From positions 17,675 through 81,674 of the forward strand of contig DATBFX010000008.1 in assembly GCA_036558305.1 (NCBI GenBank): a stretch of 64,000 bases of DNA, read 5' to 3'. The notes beneath the pieces were generated by a model. The model was not told the DNA's origin and ran no database searches. It was given only the letters and a program-made list of their open reading frames with translations. Positions 1 to 8,920 of this stretch are shown here, in pieces. Position numbers and translations under genes: made by a program. Within the stretch, counting starts at the first letter, position 1. The number at the start of each line of letters is the position of its first letter. Origin of the DNA: DATBFX01 sp036558305 (lineage in GTDB: Bacteria; Chloroflexota; Chloroflexia; Thermomicrobiales; UBA6265).

Positions 1-30
1 TGACGGCGGCACCGACCGGTGCCGCCGTCA
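1..30. terminator. Perfect hairpin at the window edge
   Basis: Bases 1-13 are the exact reverse complement of bases 18-30, giving a 13-bp GC-rich stem with a 4-base GACC loop. No T-run follows on either side. It lies 55 bases beyond the stop of the minus-strand gene at 86-1114, so it may end that transcript or that of a gene outside the window. Confidence 0.5.
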
Positions 31-85
31 GACCGTCGGGTGGTCGGCGCGGGGTGCGATCCGTTCGCGCCTTGTCCCAGACCGG

Positions 86-1114
86 TTAGGCTTGATCGAC
101 GATCACGACCGTAACCTCGGAAAGGCCGCCACCCGGTGGAGGATTGAAGACGGTCACCTGCAACTCGCTCGGCGCCGTCAAATCCGACGGGATGAGGGTG
201 GCAACGAGTTTGGTCGAGTTGACGAAAGTCGTGACCCGATTCGTGCCGTTGATCCTGACTTCCGACTTCTGGACGAAGTCCCGGCCGTGGACGTCGAGCG
301 AAATCTGGCCGCTGCCGACCTTCATCTTGGGCGGTTCGATGCCGGTGACGACCGGTGCCGGATTCGTCAGTTTGTCGCCGCGGGCTTCCGGTTTGTCCGT
401 TTTGAAGAGGTCGTCGAAGAGTTCGGCCAGTTTGTCGGTTGCCTGTTTGGCGAACATCCCGACGAGACCCGCAACGGCGGTAATACCGAACGTACTGACG
501 TCTTGACCGGTTGCCCCTGCCGAGAGGAGTCCACCCCGGATCACGAAATAGAAGATGGTCGCCAGCACGGACCCGATGAACGGGCGCAGGATATACCACC
601 AGTTCCAACTCGACGAAGCGCGCCGGTTTCCGACGAAGTCGGCGAACGAGGTGGCCGCGTGGATGAAACTCCCTAAGGCACCAACCGTCGCGACGAGGAG
701 GATCAGGCGCATTTCGAGGTCGACGTTCAAATGGAGGAATCCAAAGAGGGTAGTCTTGGTCTCTGTCGTGGGTTGGCCCGTCCGTGGCCAGAGTTTATAG
801 ACGACGTAGATCAGGGCAAGCGGCAGGACGAGGAAGTATGCGCCGAGCAGAGTTCTGCCGAGCCACTTGAGCGGCGGTGCCGGGGTGATCGATGGCGTCA
901 CCGCCGGCGGCGTGGTCGTGGGCGCCGTGGTGGTCGTCGTCGTCGCGGTCGGTGGTGCCGTCGTTGTCAGCGGCGGTCGCGTGGTCGTGGGTGGCGCGGT
1001 GGTCGTCGTCACTGCCGTTGGCAACGGCGGTGCCGTTGTTAGCGGCGGTGGCGTGGTGGTCGTTACCGCTGGCAGACCTGGTTCGGGGGGAATCGTCGTG
1101 GTCCCGTTGGACAT
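86..1114 (-). CDS. Membrane protein with Thr/Pro-rich N-terminus and C-terminal IPT/TIG domain
   Basis: The 342-residue protein has three parts. Residues 5-82 are almost only Thr, Pro and Ala. Hydrophobic segments lie at about 87-108, 134-160, 174-197 and 206-222. Residues 252-340 form an immunoglobulin-like IPT/TIG domain (NPAPVVTGIEP opening, VTVFNPPPGG near the end). The ATG at 1114 is chosen because GGAGG lies nine bases upstream; the frame stays open further upstream but that part looks non-coding. There is no cleavable signal peptide before the low-complexity stretch. TIG domains usually mediate surface binding in other proteins. I do not recognise the whole protein and its function is unknown. 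The repetitive codons make it prone to length variation. Confidence 0.75.
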   Translation of the reverse strand: MSNGTTTIPPEPGLPAVTTTTPPPLTTAPPLPTAVTTTTAPPTTTRPPLTTTAPPTATTTTTTAPTTTPPAVTPSITPAPPLKWLGRTLLGAYFLVLPLALIYVVYKLWPRTGQPTTETKTTLFGFLHLNVDLEMRLILLVATVGALGSFIHAATSFADFVGNRRASSSWNWWYILRPFIGSVLATIFYFVIRGGLLSAGATGQDVSTFGITAVAGLVGMFAKQATDKLAELFDDLFKTDKPEARGDKLTNPAPVVTGIEPPKMKVGSGQISLDVHGRDFVQKSEVRINGTNRVTTFVNSTKLVATLIPSDLTAPSELQVTVFNPPPGGGLSEVTVVIVDQA

Positions 1115-1734
1115 CGTTCTCATCCTCCAATCGCCGATCAAGCTGGCAGAAGATGATCCTTTGCTGCGTTCGACTACGGGTTCTCGGCAGAGTTGTTCAA
1201 AGATCGCGAGCGAGCGCCGCGCATCTCGGGAAGTGAGTACGGTCTGCGCCCGTGAGCAGACGGCTTGGGCCGAGACGTCGGGCTTGTTGGATCGATCGCT
1301 TGACAAAACCGACACCAACGCGCTCGCGCTCGTTGGGCTCGTAATCCAGCCTCAAGCTTAGGTGACGGCGTTTGAGAGCGCGTCGTGAAAAATATGGACA
1401 CTTACCAAATGTTTGCGACGAAATGGACAGAACTGCCGCTTGCAGATGCAACCGTCATCCTGTCGGCGCCGACGCCCTGGGCGATCCGAATCGGTCTGGT
1501 GCATCGGCGTTGGCGAAAACTCGCGTCACACCGATGGCGGCAGCCCCATACCGCGCCGCGGCGATCCTGCCGAGCGTTGTGCCCAGCAATCGGGATGCGC
1601 TGCGACCAAGGCGGGTAGGTCCCCGCGATAGCATGGTGGGCTGTCACCGTTCATTCGAGAAAGGCGGGCCAAATGGGCGATGTTGTGCAGGGCCAAGGGG
1701 CACTCTGGAATGTTCGTGCTGCTTAAGATGCAAT
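1115..1734. other. 620-base intergenic region, nothing recognised
   Basis: This stretch lies between the TIG membrane protein, whose promoter it must hold, and the end of the AI-2E-type permease. The open frames crossing it lack ribosome sites and recognisable protein sequence. A relatively A/T-rich patch lies around 1385-1430. I see no RNA gene or paired repeat. Confidence 0.4.
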
Positions 1735-2829
1735 TTAGAACCGGGCGCCCCGCAGCCAGCGCCAGGTGGCGGCGAATGGGTCCTGGCCGGTGGCGCGGCG
1801 TTGGGCGAGGGCGTCGACGACGAGAACCTGGACCGTGGCGGCGAGGGGGATGCCGAGGAGGGCGCCGATCGGGCCGAAGAGCTTCGTGCCGGCCAGCACC
1901 GCGACGAAAACCGTCAGGGGCGACAGCCCGATCTCGCGCTGAGTGAGTCGTGGCACAACCGCGGCATCGATCAGTCCCTGACGCAGCAAGATGAACGCGA
2001 CAACCAACAGCGCCCGCTGCCAGGAGATCGTCAGGGCCAGGAAGACGGCGGGAACGCCGCCGATCCACGGGCCGATGATGGGGATCGGTTCGGTGATGGC
2101 GGCAAGGAGACCGAGCAACGGCCAGTAGGGGAGGTGCAGGAGGGCGTAGGCGACGAGGGTGACCGCGCCCGCGATCGGTCCGAGGAGGAGGCGACTGCGC
2201 AGCCAACCGCCGATGACGCGCTCGACGTTGTCCCAGAGGCGTTCGAAGCGATCGCGTTGGGGATGAGGCAGAGCGTCGAGCACCAGTCGCCGCAGCAGGT
2301 CCTTTTCCGCCAGGTAGTAATAGGCCATGACGAGACAGGCCAGGGCGCCGACGAGGACTTCGAGACCGCGAACCGCGGTGCCGACCGTCCGCCCGTGCGA
2401 TTTCGGAGGGGTTTGGATCGCGGTAATGATCCGGTCGAGACCGCGGCGGCCGGGCCCGCGCAGGACGGCGTGAGGGCTGGTCGCCCAGGCGGTCTCGGTG
2501 ACGCGCAGGCGGGCCGGTTCTTCGGTGCGAAAGCGGTCGAATTCCCGCCCCGCCGCCGGGGCAACCAGCAGGACGGGGATGATCACGGCGACGACGAGGG
2601 CGAGTTCGAGCGAGAGCACCGCCAGGCGCCGCGGGATGTGCCGGCGCTCCAACGAACGCACCGGTCGCTCGATGACGGTGGCATAGAGCAGGGCGAGGAG
2701 CGCCAGCACCACGACCATCCGAATCTCGAACAGGAGATAGGCGACGGCGAGCGCGGTGAAGAGCCCGACGGGTGTCAGGAGTCGCGACGGGCCGCGGTCG
2801 CGGTCGGGATGATCGGGCGGGACGTCCAT
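1735..2829 (-). CDS. AI-2E family transporter (UPF0118-type permease)
   Basis: The 364-residue integral membrane protein fits the AI-2E/UPF0118 family in length and layout. A helix pair lies at about 20-52, further helices at 68-92, a soluble middle section of about 70 residues follows, and the C-terminal half is a helix cluster containing PIPIIGPWIGGVP, a family-typical glycine/proline-rich loop. Members export autoinducer-2, indole or ions; the substrate here cannot be read from sequence. The ATG at 2829 is preferred over an upstream TTG at 2877, though neither has a clear ribosome site. It is divergent from the DUF2278 gene at 3103. The 273-base gap between them contains a small hairpin with a GTTTTT loop near 2952-2970. 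Confidence 0.85.
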   Translation of the reverse strand: MDVPPDHPDRDRGPSRLLTPVGLFTALAVAYLLFEIRMVVVLALLALLYATVIERPVRSLERRHIPRRLAVLSLELALVVAVIIPVLLVAPAAGREFDRFRTEEPARLRVTETAWATSPHAVLRGPGRRGLDRIITAIQTPPKSHGRTVGTAVRGLEVLVGALACLVMAYYYLAEKDLLRRLVLDALPHPQRDRFERLWDNVERVIGGWLRSRLLLGPIAGAVTLVAYALLHLPYWPLLGLLAAITEPIPIIGPWIGGVPAVFLALTISWQRALLVVAFILLRQGLIDAAVVPRLTQREIGLSPLTVFVAVLAGTKLFGPIGALLGIPLAATVQVLVVDALAQRRATGQDPFAATWRWLRGARF

Positions 2830-3102
2830 CAGGGCAGTTCTGAGCGGGTGGAGTCGATGCCGGCACGGGCCGGTCAATGTGACGGGGAGTGTACGCGATC
2901 GCTCCGGGTACTCCGGCAGATCAGCGGGCGACCGCGGGCGGCGAACGGAATGTCGTTGTTTTTAACGACGTGGCTCGTGTTGCCCAGGTCACCGGGAGCC
3001 CCTAGGATCGAACGCGGTCGCACCGCGGTGTCGACGCGGACCGACCGAGTTAAGGGGTTCGCGCATTCCCGGAGTCCAGAGCTCAAAGGGGGCAGCACTG
3101 TC

Positions 3103-4128
3103 ATGGCGATCAACTACGGAGCCCTGCGGGGGAAATTCGATCGAGCCAAGCGAGAGGATGGCGAAGGGACGCCGCACCTCCAGATCCGGGTGCTCGCCGA
3201 CGGCACGCCGTGGCGGGTGGCGGTCAACGTCGAGTCGCAGGACGGGTCGGAGGTCGTTTACTGGGTGGTCAACCCGATCACGAACCACCCGATCCTGAAC
3301 GCGATCGCGGGTGTGCCGGCGGGATTCAAGACCGTGCAGCGGGACGGGGCCCACGCGCTCGATTTCGTCAAGGCGCCGCTGTTCACGTTCCGGGCCGGTC
3401 TGATGTTGCCTCCCTCCGGGAGCGCCAATGCCGACGATTTGCAAGACCTGTTGCTCGTTCACCTGGAGCAACTCAAGACCGCGGGCGGGGACCTGATCGC
3501 GTTCGGCGCGAAGTTCGACAGTAACCGGCACCTGCCGATCGATCAGGAGTTCGGGAACCTCACCGGCCTGAACGGGGTCCACGACATCCACTGCAACCAG
3601 GGGAACCCGAAGGCCGGCGGCCACGCGGGCGACAACGGCACGTTCCACGACGGCGGGTTGTTGCTGGCGTTCCCCGACCGGACCGTCGGGCTGTTTCTCG
3701 CGTTCCAGTCGCAGCAGGTGCCGACCGATCAGCAGGGCAATCCGGCAGCCGGCAGCAGAGCCATTCGCGACCTGATCACCAAGCCCGACGACGACACGCC
3801 AAAGGATGGCGTGGTCTATCTTGAGCGCGCGCTGATCAACCCCGTGGGGGCCGACCCCGGTCACGAAACGGTCGTCCTCGGCAACCTCTTGACGAGCGAC
3901 GTCGATCTCACCGGCTGGAAACTGCAAGACACCAACGGCCGGGCGTCGCCGCTGACCGGAACCATCGCGGCGGGCGCGTCCCTGGTCGTCGAGTTGGACG
4001 GAAGCGGTGTCCAACTCGGGAACAAGCGGGGCAACCTGCTCTTGCTCGACAACCAGGGCAAGCAGGTGGATGCGGTGACGTACACCAGCGAGGAAGCCAA
4101 GGTCGAGGATCGCTACGTGAGATTTTGA
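3103..4128 (+). CDS. DUF2278 (YukJ-type) protein with C-terminal lamin-tail domain
   Basis: Residues 1-225 of 341 match the DUF2278/YukJ family, whose hallmark is seen at 159-168 as VHDIHCNQGN, followed by a Gly/His-rich stretch (GGHAGDNGTFHDGG). The conserved His, Asp and Asn suggest a metal site, but no activity is established for the family. Residues 238-329 form a lamin-tail (LTD) fold, with the typical DLTGWKLQD core and a VDAVTYTS end; LTDs often accompany secreted or nucleic-acid-associated enzymes. No signal peptide is seen. The start is the ATG after AAAGGGGG. The gene converges on the oxidoreductase with only 7 bases between stops. Confidence 0.85.
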   Translation: MAINYGALRGKFDRAKREDGEGTPHLQIRVLADGTPWRVAVNVESQDGSEVVYWVVNPITNHPILNAIAGVPAGFKTVQRDGAHALDFVKAPLFTFRAGLMLPPSGSANADDLQDLLLVHLEQLKTAGGDLIAFGAKFDSNRHLPIDQEFGNLTGLNGVHDIHCNQGNPKAGGHAGDNGTFHDGGLLLAFPDRTVGLFLAFQSQQVPTDQQGNPAAGSRAIRDLITKPDDDTPKDGVVYLERALINPVGADPGHETVVLGNLLTSDVDLTGWKLQDTNGRASPLTGTIAAGASLVVELDGSGVQLGNKRGNLLLLDNQGKQVDAVTYTSEEAKVEDRYVRF

Positions 4129-4135
4129 GGAGTCG

Positions 4136-5233
4136 TCAGTCGGCGGCAGCCGCTTCTTCGGCCGCCTCGTCAAGGCAAATCTCGCGGCCGAGTTCGGCCG
4201 AGCGGTAGATGGCGTCGAGGAGGCGGGTGCGGTCGAGCCCTTCCTCCCCGCTCGGGCTCATCGGGACGCCGTCGACGACCGCATCGACGAAGCGGGTGAT
4301 GACCTGGAGGTGCTCGGGCTGCGGTTCGTAGCGGGGGGTGACCTCGGTGGGGGTACCGGCGAAGTCGCCGAAGAGGCGGAGGGTGCCGGTTTTGGCGTAG
4401 TCCTTGACGCGGATTTCGGCGCCGCCGGCGTCGCCCATGAGGGCGATGCCGTACTCGTCGGTGACCCCCGAATGGGCGGCCCAACTGGTTTCGAGTTGGA
4501 TGGCGGCGCCGTCCGCCGTGCGCAGGAACGCGGTGGCGAGGTCTTCGACTTCGTAGACGTCCGATTGGACGGTGAAGCGACCGTCCATCCAGTTGCCTTT
4601 GCCCTGGGGCCCGAGTTTGGCGTAGGTCGAACCGGTGACGGTGATCACCTTGGGATTGCCCATCAGGTAGAGGGCCATGTCGAGGACGTGGACGCCGAGG
4701 TCGACCAGCGGACCACCGCCGGCGAGTTCCTTGCGGGTGAACCAGCTCCCGAGACCGGGGATACCGGCCCGGCGCATCCAGAAGGCTTTGGCGTAGTAGA
4801 TGTCGCCGAGACCGCCGGACAGGATGTGCCGGTGGAGCAGATTCATCTCGGCTTTGTAGCGCTTGCTGAAAAAGACGCCGAGGACCTTCCCGGCGTCGCG
4901 GGCGGCGCGGACGATCTCCTCGCCCTCGGCGGCGTTGCGGGCGATCGGTTTTTCGAGGAGGACGTGCTTGCCGGCCTGGAGAGCGGCGAGCGCCACCTCG
5001 TGGTGGAGGTAATTGGGTACGCCGACGCTGACGGCGTCGATGTCCGAACGCTCGACGAGCTCGCGGTAGTCGTGGAAGAGGTTGAGGATGTTGTGTTTGC
5101 GGGCGATCCGGAGGCAGCGCTCGGTGTCGAGACCGGCGAGGGCGACGATCCTGGCGCGCGGTTCCTGTGCCCAGGAGTCGGCGTGAAACTGGCCGATACC
5201 GCAACCGATGATCCCGACCCGAAGCGGCTCCAT
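4136..5233 (-). CDS. Gfo/Idh/MocA family NAD(P)-dependent sugar oxidoreductase
   Basis: The 365-residue protein opens with a Rossmann motif (GCGIG, residues 10-14) and carries the family's EKP at 94-96, whose Lys assists hydride transfer. The C-terminal substrate domain includes GVHVLDMALYLMG, which holds the usual Asp/His pair. Family members oxidise or reduce sugars, inositols and sugar acids with NAD(P). The ATG at 5233 is chosen because AAAGGAG lies about 11 bases upstream. It is the last of three co-directional genes (isomerase, PHP esterase, oxidoreductase) with gaps of 126 and 158 bases, pointing to sugar or sugar-acid catabolism. The substrate is not predictable. Confidence 0.9.
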   Translation of the reverse strand: MEPLRVGIIGCGIGQFHADSWAQEPRARIVALAGLDTERCLRIARKHNILNLFHDYRELVERSDIDAVSVGVPNYLHHEVALAALQAGKHVLLEKPIARNAAEGEEIVRAARDAGKVLGVFFSKRYKAEMNLLHRHILSGGLGDIYYAKAFWMRRAGIPGLGSWFTRKELAGGGPLVDLGVHVLDMALYLMGNPKVITVTGSTYAKLGPQGKGNWMDGRFTVQSDVYEVEDLATAFLRTADGAAIQLETSWAAHSGVTDEYGIALMGDAGGAEIRVKDYAKTGTLRLFGDFAGTPTEVTPRYEPQPEHLQVITRFVDAVVDGVPMSPSGEEGLDRTRLLDAIYRSAELGREICLDEAAEEAAAAD

Positions 5234-5391
5234 GCGGAACAGAACTCCTTTCCCTTCGTCGACAGCCTCGAGCAACCGGGCGGGCAAGCCAGGACCGAGG
5301 GGTCGTGTGTGCGGGATCGCGCCCGAATCCGAGACGGAATCTTCTCACGAAATGGGAGCGCGGGGGCAGTCGCCCGCGAACACTTCGTGTG

Positions 5392-6309
5392 TCAGGCCGG
5401 CGGGTCGAACCAGATCGGGTTGGTCCAGGCTTTGCGGGCCGCGTCGTCGCGCACGAGGACGCGGAGGTAGTCGTCTCGCCAATTGCGCAGATCGAACTCC
5501 GCTTCGGTTATGCCTTGCTCGCCGCGCATGGAATACCTGGCGGGACCGCCGATGACAAAGATGCGGTTGGCGGGAGAGCAACTGACCCAGAGGCGTTCGC
5601 CGGGGACGACGACGAGGTCGTGGATGGCGGGACCGGTGCTGGAGTAGAAGTCGCCCTGCTTGAGCGCGGCCAGGATCGCCTCGGGCGTCAACTCCTCCGA
5701 CTTGACCACGACCCAGCCGCCGAGGCGATCGCGCGTGTCGAGAACGAAATGGGCGTCGTCGGTGGCGAAGCCGAAAACGCGTTTGCCGCGGGCCAGCATG
5801 AGATCGAGCATGTAGACGCTTTCGGCGGCGTCGTTGTCGTCGGCGGCACTGGCGTTGTAGAGCTCAAGACCGTGGACCCCGTCGAGGGCCAACATGTCAC
5901 CCTCGGTCATGCCGAACCAGTTGGGATGGGCGGCGATGACGAGGGCGCCGGTGTCGAGGGCACGACGAGCCAGTTCGGGCCCAGTTTCTTCCTCCTTCGG
6001 CGGGGCAAAGTCGGGCGGCAGACCGACGCCGACGAGGTGCCAGCCGTTGCCGAGTTCCATCGCATCGTCGGGGGGATGGAGTTCGGCGCCGAGGATGGTG
6101 GTGAAGGCGGCGGAGCGGTAAGGGGTGGTGTCGGTGATCGGCCACTCGTACTCGGGCAGGAAGTGGTCGGTGAGGGCGAGAAAGTCGTAGCCCGCCGCCT
6201 CGTAGTAACGGCAGACCTCCTCCGGCGAACGGCGACCGTCCGACCGCGTCGAGTGGGTGTGGAGGTTACCGCGCCAGAAGCGGCCGGGTTTCGAGAAGGG
6301 CGTCTCCAT
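5392..6309 (-). CDS. PHP-domain metal-dependent phosphoesterase/hydrolase
   Basis: This 305-residue protein has the polymerase and histidinol phosphatase (PHP) fold. Metal ligands are visible as HTH at 17-19 with Asp24, LTDH at 46-49, an AHP motif in the middle and TDDAH further on. PHP proteins cleave phosphoesters with a trinuclear metal site; stand-alone members include histidinol phosphatase and nucleotide phosphatases. The C-terminal 80 residues, rich in beta strands, look like an accessory domain. The ATG at 6309 has GAGGAG just upstream. It sits between the oxidoreductase and isomerase genes, so a role on a phosphorylated or cyclic intermediate of the same pathway is plausible but inferred. 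Confidence 0.85.
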   Translation of the reverse strand: METPFSKPGRFWRGNLHTHSTRSDGRRSPEEVCRYYEAAGYDFLALTDHFLPEYEWPITDTTPYRSAAFTTILGAELHPPDDAMELGNGWHLVGVGLPPDFAPPKEEETGPELARRALDTGALVIAAHPNWFGMTEGDMLALDGVHGLELYNASAADDNDAAESVYMLDLMLARGKRVFGFATDDAHFVLDTRDRLGGWVVVKSEELTPEAILAALKQGDFYSSTGPAIHDLVVVPGERLWVSCSPANRIFVIGGPARYSMRGEQGITEAEFDLRNWRDDYLRVLVRDDAARKAWTNPIWFDPPA

Positions 6310-6435
6310 CGTCTCCTCACATGGGCGCACACGCACGGCGAGACCGGCGTAAGCCATAATCGGCGGGGCGGATGACGTCGTTCTGCGGAGCTTACGGCAA
6401 GGCCGGACGGTGCGCTATGGGGGGGGGCCGACACC

Positions 6436-7359
6436 TCAAAGCACCGACTTCAGGAATGCAACGGTGCGTTCGACGCCGGCGATGCCCGGCAGATAGGGGT
6501 CTTCGTTTTCGATGCTGGCGACATCGTCGTAGCCGACGTCATTCAGGGCGACGAAGAACTCACGCCACCAGCGGGCGTCGTGGCCGTAGCCGGGCGTGCA
6601 GAAGTACCAGGGACGGTCCCGGAAATCGATGTCGGGCCGGCTGTCGATGACGCCGGCGAGCGCCTGGTTGTGCCGGTGCCGCGCGACGTCCTTGATGTGG
6701 ACATGGAAGACCGCTGGGCCGAGCGCCCGGATGCAGGCCGGAATGTCCATGCCCTGCCACATCAAGTGGCTCGGATCGAAGTTCGCCCCGATCGCGTCGC
6801 CGACCGCCAGGCGCAGGCGGAGGAGCGTCGGCACGTTGTGGATGAGGTTGACGGCGTGCAATTCGAGGCAGATTTTGGTCACGCCCTGCGTCGCGCCGTA
6901 GGCGGCCAGGTCGGTCCAGAGCGCGATCGCCTCGTCCCACTGCCGGCGGACGGTGTCGAGCAACTCCGGCGGCCAGTTGTAGGTGATCCAGTTGGGGCCG
7001 CCCGCCCCTGCCACGTCTCCCGGCGTTCCCGACTGCGCGACGATCCGCTCGACGCCGAGGAGACCGGCGAGCCGCATGGTCTTCTTCGTGAGCTCGGCCT
7101 GGGCGGCGCCGATCCGTGGATGGAGGAGATAGGCGCTGATGTTGAGGGCGGTGAGGCGGAGTCCGTGGCCGTCGAGTTTCTGTTGCAGTTCCCGACGGGC
7201 GCCGGCATCGGCGAGTAGTTGGTCGACGTCGAGGAAGGGATGGGAGCACTGCCCGCCGGTTGAAAGCTCGATCCTCGTGATGCCGAGGGACGAAGCACGG
7301 CGCAGCGTCTCGTCCAGGTCTCCCAGCCCCGCCGATTCGGCGAACAGCCCGATCTCCAT
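6436..7359 (-). CDS. Sugar phosphate isomerase/epimerase (xylose isomerase-like TIM barrel)
   Basis: The 307-residue protein belongs to the AP endonuclease 2/xylose isomerase-like TIM-barrel superfamily. Metal-site residues occur in order: LELHAVN, GANFDPSHLMWQG, FHVHIKDV and SIENED near the end, giving the usual Glu/Asp/His/Glu set. Such proteins isomerise or epimerise sugars and inosose, or dehydrate inosose. GGGAGGG eight bases upstream supports ATG 7359 rather than the TTG two codons earlier. It is first in the minus-strand group and divergent from the enolase-superfamily gene across a 168-base gap that must hold both promoters. Confidence 0.88.
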   Translation of the reverse strand: MEIGLFAESAGLGDLDETLRRASSLGITRIELSTGGQCSHPFLDVDQLLADAGARRELQQKLDGHGLRLTALNISAYLLHPRIGAAQAELTKKTMRLAGLLGVERIVAQSGTPGDVAGAGGPNWITYNWPPELLDTVRRQWDEAIALWTDLAAYGATQGVTKICLELHAVNLIHNVPTLLRLRLAVGDAIGANFDPSHLMWQGMDIPACIRALGPAVFHVHIKDVARHRHNQALAGVIDSRPDIDFRDRPWYFCTPGYGHDARWWREFFVALNDVGYDDVASIENEDPYLPGIAGVERTVAFLKSVL

Positions 7360-7527
7360 CAACAATCCCTCCCGAGCGTGTCCGGTGCCGGTTGTTACGG
7401 CGCAGAAATCGCGGCACGCTACCAGCGGCCTTTTGCCTCGTCAAGACCGCTTGTCCCGTGGAAACCGGCATCCTATGATGCGGCACTCGCACGCGACATG
7501 CGCCGGATTCGCCATTGGAGGGGGGAA

Positions 7528-8742
7528 ATGAGCGATACCGTGGACGGCAAGATTGCCGGGCAAGAAGCGGCCGCGTCTCGACTCAGGGACGAGTTTGCCG
7601 AGTTGCGGATCGTCGACGTTCAGGCGCTAACCTTTCGCTACCCATCGCGGGTCGGGGTCGACGAAGAAGGCCACGCCCATCCGGCGCCCGAGCACGAGGC
7701 GCTCAAGACGGTGACCAGGGTCCGCACGAGCGCCGGCGTCGACGGCTATTGCTTCGGCGGCTCGGCCGAGACGGCCGCGGTGGCCACCCGCCTGATCCGC
7801 GGCATGAATCCCCTCGACCGCGAGGCGATCTGGTACCGGCTCTTGCGGGTGCAGCGCCTCGAACGGCGCACCCTCGCCGACCACAACCTGGCCGCGGTCG
7901 ACGGCGCGCTCTGGGACTTCGCCGGTCGACTCGTCGGGTTGCCGGTCCACATGCTCCTCGGCGGTGCCCGCGATCGGGTCCCGGCCTATGCCAGCACGAT
8001 GTGCGGCGACGACATCCCCGGTGGGCTCGATTCGCCCGCGGCCTACGCGGACTTCGCCCAGGCCTGCAAGGAGCGCGGCTACACGGCCTTTAAGATGCAC
8101 GGCTGGATGCCGCCGTACGGGGCAGATGTGGCGCGCGATATCGCTGCCTGCCGGGCGGTGCGCGAACGCGTCGGCCCGGAGATGCGGTTGATGCTCGACG
8201 CCCACCACGACTACTCGCGGCAGGAAGCGCTGACCCTTGGCCGCGCCCTCGAGGAGCTCGGGTTCTACTGGTTCGAGGAGCCGATGAACGAGCACAGCAC
8301 CTCGTCCTACGTCTGGTTGACCGAGCAACTCGACATCCCGATCGTCGGACCCGAGACGGCGGCGGGGCAGATGTTCACGCGGGCGGAGTGGATCGTGCGA
8401 GGTGCCGCCGATATCTCGCGCGTCGGCGTCTTCGACCTCGGAGGGATCACGCCGGCGATGAAGGCGGTCCACCTCTGCCAGGCTTTCGGCGTCCGCGCCG
8501 AGGTCCACGGTACGGGCGCGGCCAACCTCCATGTCCTCGGAGCAATGGCGACCCTGGGCGAATACTACGAGCGGGGGCTGCTCCACCCGCACCTCGACTA
8601 CGAGGCGCAGACACCCTGGCTCGCCGAACCGATCGACCCGCTCGTCGCCGACGGTTGCGTCCCGATCCCGCGTCGCCCCGGTCTGGGCGAAGCGATCGAC
8701 TGGGATTTCATTCGGGACCATGCGGTCACGCCTTGGCAGTGA
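7528..8742 (+). CDS. Enolase superfamily (mandelate racemase/muconate lactonizing) dehydratase or racemase
   Basis: The 404-residue protein has the capping N-terminal domain and the (beta/alpha)7 barrel of this superfamily. Visible active-site residues are the K-x-H motif (Lys189, His191), metal ligands Asp224, Glu250 and Glu276, and the late His327 in VHGTG. Members abstract a proton alpha to a carboxylate, so the substrate should be a sugar acid or other hydroxy acid. Neither KxK nor the classic mandelate racemase pair is present, so a subgroup cannot be named. GGAGGGGGGAA before the ATG fixes the start; the open frame upstream is not needed. It is divergent from the isomerase operon and probably co-regulated with it. 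Confidence 0.88.
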   Translation: MSDTVDGKIAGQEAAASRLRDEFAELRIVDVQALTFRYPSRVGVDEEGHAHPAPEHEALKTVTRVRTSAGVDGYCFGGSAETAAVATRLIRGMNPLDREAIWYRLLRVQRLERRTLADHNLAAVDGALWDFAGRLVGLPVHMLLGGARDRVPAYASTMCGDDIPGGLDSPAAYADFAQACKERGYTAFKMHGWMPPYGADVARDIAACRAVRERVGPEMRLMLDAHHDYSRQEALTLGRALEELGFYWFEEPMNEHSTSSYVWLTEQLDIPIVGPETAAGQMFTRAEWIVRGAADISRVGVFDLGGITPAMKAVHLCQAFGVRAEVHGTGAANLHVLGAMATLGEYYERGLLHPHLDYEAQTPWLAEPIDPLVADGCVPIPRRPGLGEAIDWDFIRDHAVTPWQ

Positions 8743-8816
8743 TGGGTCAAGTGCAGGTCACGGTGCCCTGTCGGCCAGAAGGGCGAGTTGCAAGAGAAAT
8801 GGCCCTCGCGACTGTT

Positions 8817-8905
8817 GTAGGGGCGGACCGCCGTGTCCGCCCTGCCACGAATGCGCTCACCGAGGAGGGCGGACAGCGCCCAGAGGGCACCCGGTCCGCC
8901 CCTAC
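8817..8905. repeat. Palindromic intergenic element, type A, copy 1
   Basis: This 89-base unit starts with GTAGGGGCGGACCG and ends with its reverse complement. An inner pair, TGTCCGCCCT and AGGGCGGACA, surrounds a loop of about 22 bases. One arm carries an extra segment (GCGCCCAGAGGGCACC) that the other lacks, so the unit has a direction. Nearly identical copies lie at 26103-26190 (same direction) and 47810-47897 (inverted); the loop is the variable part. It sits between the convergent dehydratase and ABC ATPase genes and could terminate both transcripts. Confidence 0.9.
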
Positions 8906-8920
8906 GCACGTCGTTGCACA

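Noticed and set aside
1372..4128. A 918-residue open frame ending with the DUF2278 protein
   Set aside because: Its first 577 codons are antisense to the AI-2E permease or intergenic and look random; only the part from the ATG at 3103 is a real protein.
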